A stretch of 7,598 nucleotides of DNA from Udaeobacter sp046731855 (GTDB lineage: Bacteria > Verrucomicrobiota > Verrucomicrobiia > Chthoniobacterales > UBA10450): the NCBI GenBank assembly GCA_046731855.1, contig JBKPLX010000226.1:1-7598 (forward strand), given 5' to 3'. Below the pieces are notes generated by a model. The model was not told where the DNA came from and ran no database searches. It worked only from the letters and a program-made list of their open reading frames with translations. Positions 6,561-7,598 of the stretch are shown piece after piece; within the stretch, counting starts at the first letter, position 1, and each line of letters opens with the position of its first letter. Position numbers and translations under genes: made by a program.

Positions 6561-6690
6561 TGATGAATCACGAATGACAAAATAAATCCGAATGCTCAAA
6601 TGACGCAGGCTCGATATGCTTTTTCGTCACTTTGAATTTCGTCATTTCTTCGTCATTAGTCATTGGTCTTTCGTTATTCATTTCATCGGT
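6561..6690. repeat. Second GAATGAC-type repeat island
   Basis: This has the same style as the island before rnpA. Plus-strand units are at 6571-6578 (CGAATGAC) and 6598-6605 (AAATGACG). The complementary forms follow at 6625-6629, 6639-6647 (TCGTCATTT) and 6650-6657 (TCGTCATT), then TCATTGG and TTATTCATTTC variants to about 6683. 6598-6605 and 6640-6647 are perfect 8-base inverted copies. No start, tRNA or recognisable RNA fold is seen here. Limits are approximate. Confidence 0.65.
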
Positions 6691-6758
6691 TAATTTTGCT
6701 ACGTCCTGAGTGTTGAATTTTTTCAGATAAAATTTGTTGCGATCTGCTGGAAGCTCGT

Positions 6759-6950
6759 TTAGTAGGCTCGAAGTTTTTTACGATTGTTCTGGGGGGAACA
6801 GCCGCCCTTCACGCCTATCGGGCGTGGGGGGCGGTAATTTTTTAGGGTGAATTCTGCTAGTTCTTCTTGCTCATGCCCGTGCTCGATTAGAGCCTTAGCA
6901 AGAACAAGCGCCCAACGCTCAATGTCAAAGTCAGCAATCTCAGGACGCAT
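6759..6950 (-). CDS. Possible small protein of 63 residues, unknown
   Basis: From the ATG at 6948-6950 this frame gives 63 residues ending at a TAA. The first 35 residues are protein-like: Arg-Pro-Glu, an amphipathic helix DIERWALVLAKALIEHG, then an acidic EQEELAEF stretch. The C-terminal part is basic and Pro/Gly-rich (YRPPRPIGVKGGC) and is encoded by the hairpins at 6785-6835. AGGAG is directly against the ATG, too close for a normal ribosome binding site. An in-frame ATG at 6989 would make 76 residues. The frame stays open on the same strand to 7337, but there it is only the shadow of the DUF4230 gene. It overlaps the first codons of that divergent gene. It may be a real small gene, a remnant of a mobile element, or chance. 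I do not recognise a family. Confidence 0.3.
   Translation of the reverse strand: MRPEIADFDIERWALVLAKALIEHGHEQEELAEFTLKNYRPPRPIGVKGGCSPQNNRKKLRAY
6785..6800. other. Small hairpin next to the terminator-like stem
   Basis: TGTTC (6785-6789) pairs with GAACA (6796-6800) around a TGGGGG loop. It directly abuts the larger stem at 6801-6835, giving two back-to-back hairpins. G-runs of six occur in both (6791-6796 and 6826-6831). Confidence 0.5.
6801..6843 (+). terminator. Strong GC hairpin with T-run, terminator-like, no gene upstream
   Basis: On the plus-strand transcript 6802-6815 pairs with 6821-6834 as a 14-bp stem (CCGCCC, two U-G wobbles, CACGCC) with a 5-nt UAUCG loop. One more G-U pair closes the base. 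Two bases later there is a run of six T (6838-6843). This is the form of an intrinsic terminator for plus-strand transcription. No plus-strand gene lies upstream to be terminated; the DUF4230 gene starts 78 nt downstream. On the minus strand the wobbles become mismatches and no T-run follows. It could be an attenuator in the DUF4230 leader, the end of an unseen small RNA, or part of a mobile fragment. Confidence 0.5.
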
Positions 6951-7598
6951 CTCCTGGCCGCTCGCGTTCACTTTAATGGCACTCGCCATTGCTGCTGTCG
7001 TCGTGATCATTTTTTGGCGCATCGAAACCTGGCCGGCCCGCACAGCGCGACAAAGCTCCGTCCAGCTCGAGAAATTGGGTAAAGATTTGCGTGCCGCTTT
7101 TATCGACATCGCGCATTTGCAGCCGCGCATCACGATTAACAACCGTGTGTACATGGAACAGACGACGCCTGTGAGCGAGCTGGTCGTTTTGTCACGACGC
7201 CTCGAAGTTGAACACGAATTTCTCCATACGTGGGTGGGCAGTTCCAAACGAGTAAAGCTGCATGGCACATTCACTGCCAAGGCCGGCTTCGATCTACAGC
7301 ACAACCTGTCGATCGATATTCGCCCGAATGAAATCATTGTTCAGCTGCCGCACGCCCGGATCCTTGGTATGGAGCAGGATCAGGTAGAGGTTCTCGCGTT
7401 TGAAAATGGATTGTGGAACCGCATTTCAGGAGAGGATATGCAAAGCGAATTATCGATCCTGCCTCGCCTTGCACGGGAAAAAGCAGCGCAAAGCGACTTG
7501 CCGGCCGAAGCCGAGCGCGCGTTGCAGCAGCAAATCGAGGAACGCGTGCACGCGCCGCAACCGCTGCATTTGATTTTCAAAGGTGGCGCCGCAAATGA
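6922..7598 (+). CDS. Membrane-anchored DUF4230 protein, 3' end cut by window edge
   Basis: 225 residues are visible and the frame is still open at the right edge. A short polar N-terminus (MSKSAISGRIS) precedes one membrane helix (about 12-32), so the bulk of the protein probably lies outside the cytoplasm. The rest matches DUF4230: ELVVLSRRLEVE at about 86-97, VKLHGTFTAKAGFDL at 111-125, the IDIRPNEIIVQLPHARIL stretch at 131-148, NGLWNRISGEDM at 162-173, then a charged helix PRLAREKAAQ and QQQIEERV. The family's function is unknown. The ATG at 6922 is chosen because a later ATG at 6976 would leave only about 13 hydrophobic residues, too few for a membrane helix. No clear ribosome binding site precedes it. 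Its first codons overlap the doubtful small ORF on the other strand. Confidence 0.88.
   Translation, partial: MSKSAISGRISWPLAFTLMALAIAAVVVIIFWRIETWPARTARQSSVQLEKLGKDLRAAFIDIAHLQPRITINNRVYMEQTTPVSELVVLSRRLEVEHEFLHTWVGSSKRVKLHGTFTAKAGFDLQHNLSIDIRPNEIIVQLPHARILGMEQDQVEVLAFENGLWNRISGEDMQSELSILPRLAREKAAQSDLPAEAERALQQQIEERVHAPQPLHLIFKGGAAN

Larger units (their letters stand above)
6490..6921. other. Intergenic gap between divergent yqgE and DUF4230 genes
   Basis: This gap of about 430 nt holds a GAATGAC-type repeat island (6561-6690), an AT-rich stretch (about 6691-6780, with T-runs at 6719-6723 and 6775-6779), two adjacent hairpins (6785-6835) with a T-run, and the doubtful small minus-strand ORF. 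Both flanking genes point away from it, so both promoters must lie here, but no convincing -35/-10 pair could be singled out. No tRNA or known structured RNA is seen. Confidence 0.6.

Noticed and set aside
6951..7337. Upstream two thirds of a 192-residue minus-strand frame
   Set aside because: This part is antisense to well-conserved DUF4230 sequence and is Cys/Ser/Arg-rich, typical of a shadow frame; only the last 63-76 residues merit mention.

Overview
The window looks like an ordinary chromosomal segment of a Gram-negative bacterium. The placement is inferred from four things: the long YidC with a periplasmic domain, the small outer-membrane-type lipoprotein, the DUF2911 and DUF4230 proteins, and the abundant GAATGACGA-type intergenic repeats. 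Together these point to the Verrucomicrobiota, perhaps a soil lineage of the Chthoniobacterales type. No rRNA gene or other taxonomic marker is present to prove it.

Left part (1-1240). A secreted DUF2911 protein runs off the left edge on the minus strand. Divergent from it, on the plus strand, is a small protein made of two peptidoglycan-binding repeats, which converges on the next operon.

Central operon (1241-4148, minus strand, transcribed towards lower coordinates). The order is rnpA, yidD, yidC, jag/khpB, which is the classic module next to rpmH for RNase P and membrane protein insertion. The genes are tightly packed: rnpA and yidD share TGATG, yidC and jag share ATGA, and 24 nt separate yidD from yidC. 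rpmH (ribosomal protein L34), normally just upstream of rnpA, is not there. A repeat island occupies the space instead. mnmE, often next after jag, is also absent.

Middle (4365-4634, minus). A 70-residue Thr/Pro/Ala-rich lipoprotein gene is followed by its own hairpin terminator.

Right-centre (4742-6489, minus). yqgE (UPF0301/AlgH family) and ald (alanine dehydrogenase, all key residues present) lie in the same direction. A short gap between them holds a GTGATTA/GTGAGAAG repeat that can fold just before the ald start codon.

Right end (6490-7598). A gap of about 430 nt holds a second GAATGAC-type repeat island, two adjacent GC-rich hairpins with a T-run, and a possible small minus-strand ORF. 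A membrane-anchored DUF4230 gene then runs off the right edge on the plus strand.

Most genes here are housekeeping and the window shows no clear new multi-gene system. The points worth a second look are the repeat islands, the orphan terminator-like hairpin pair, the small ORF facing the DUF4230 gene, and the missing rpmH.
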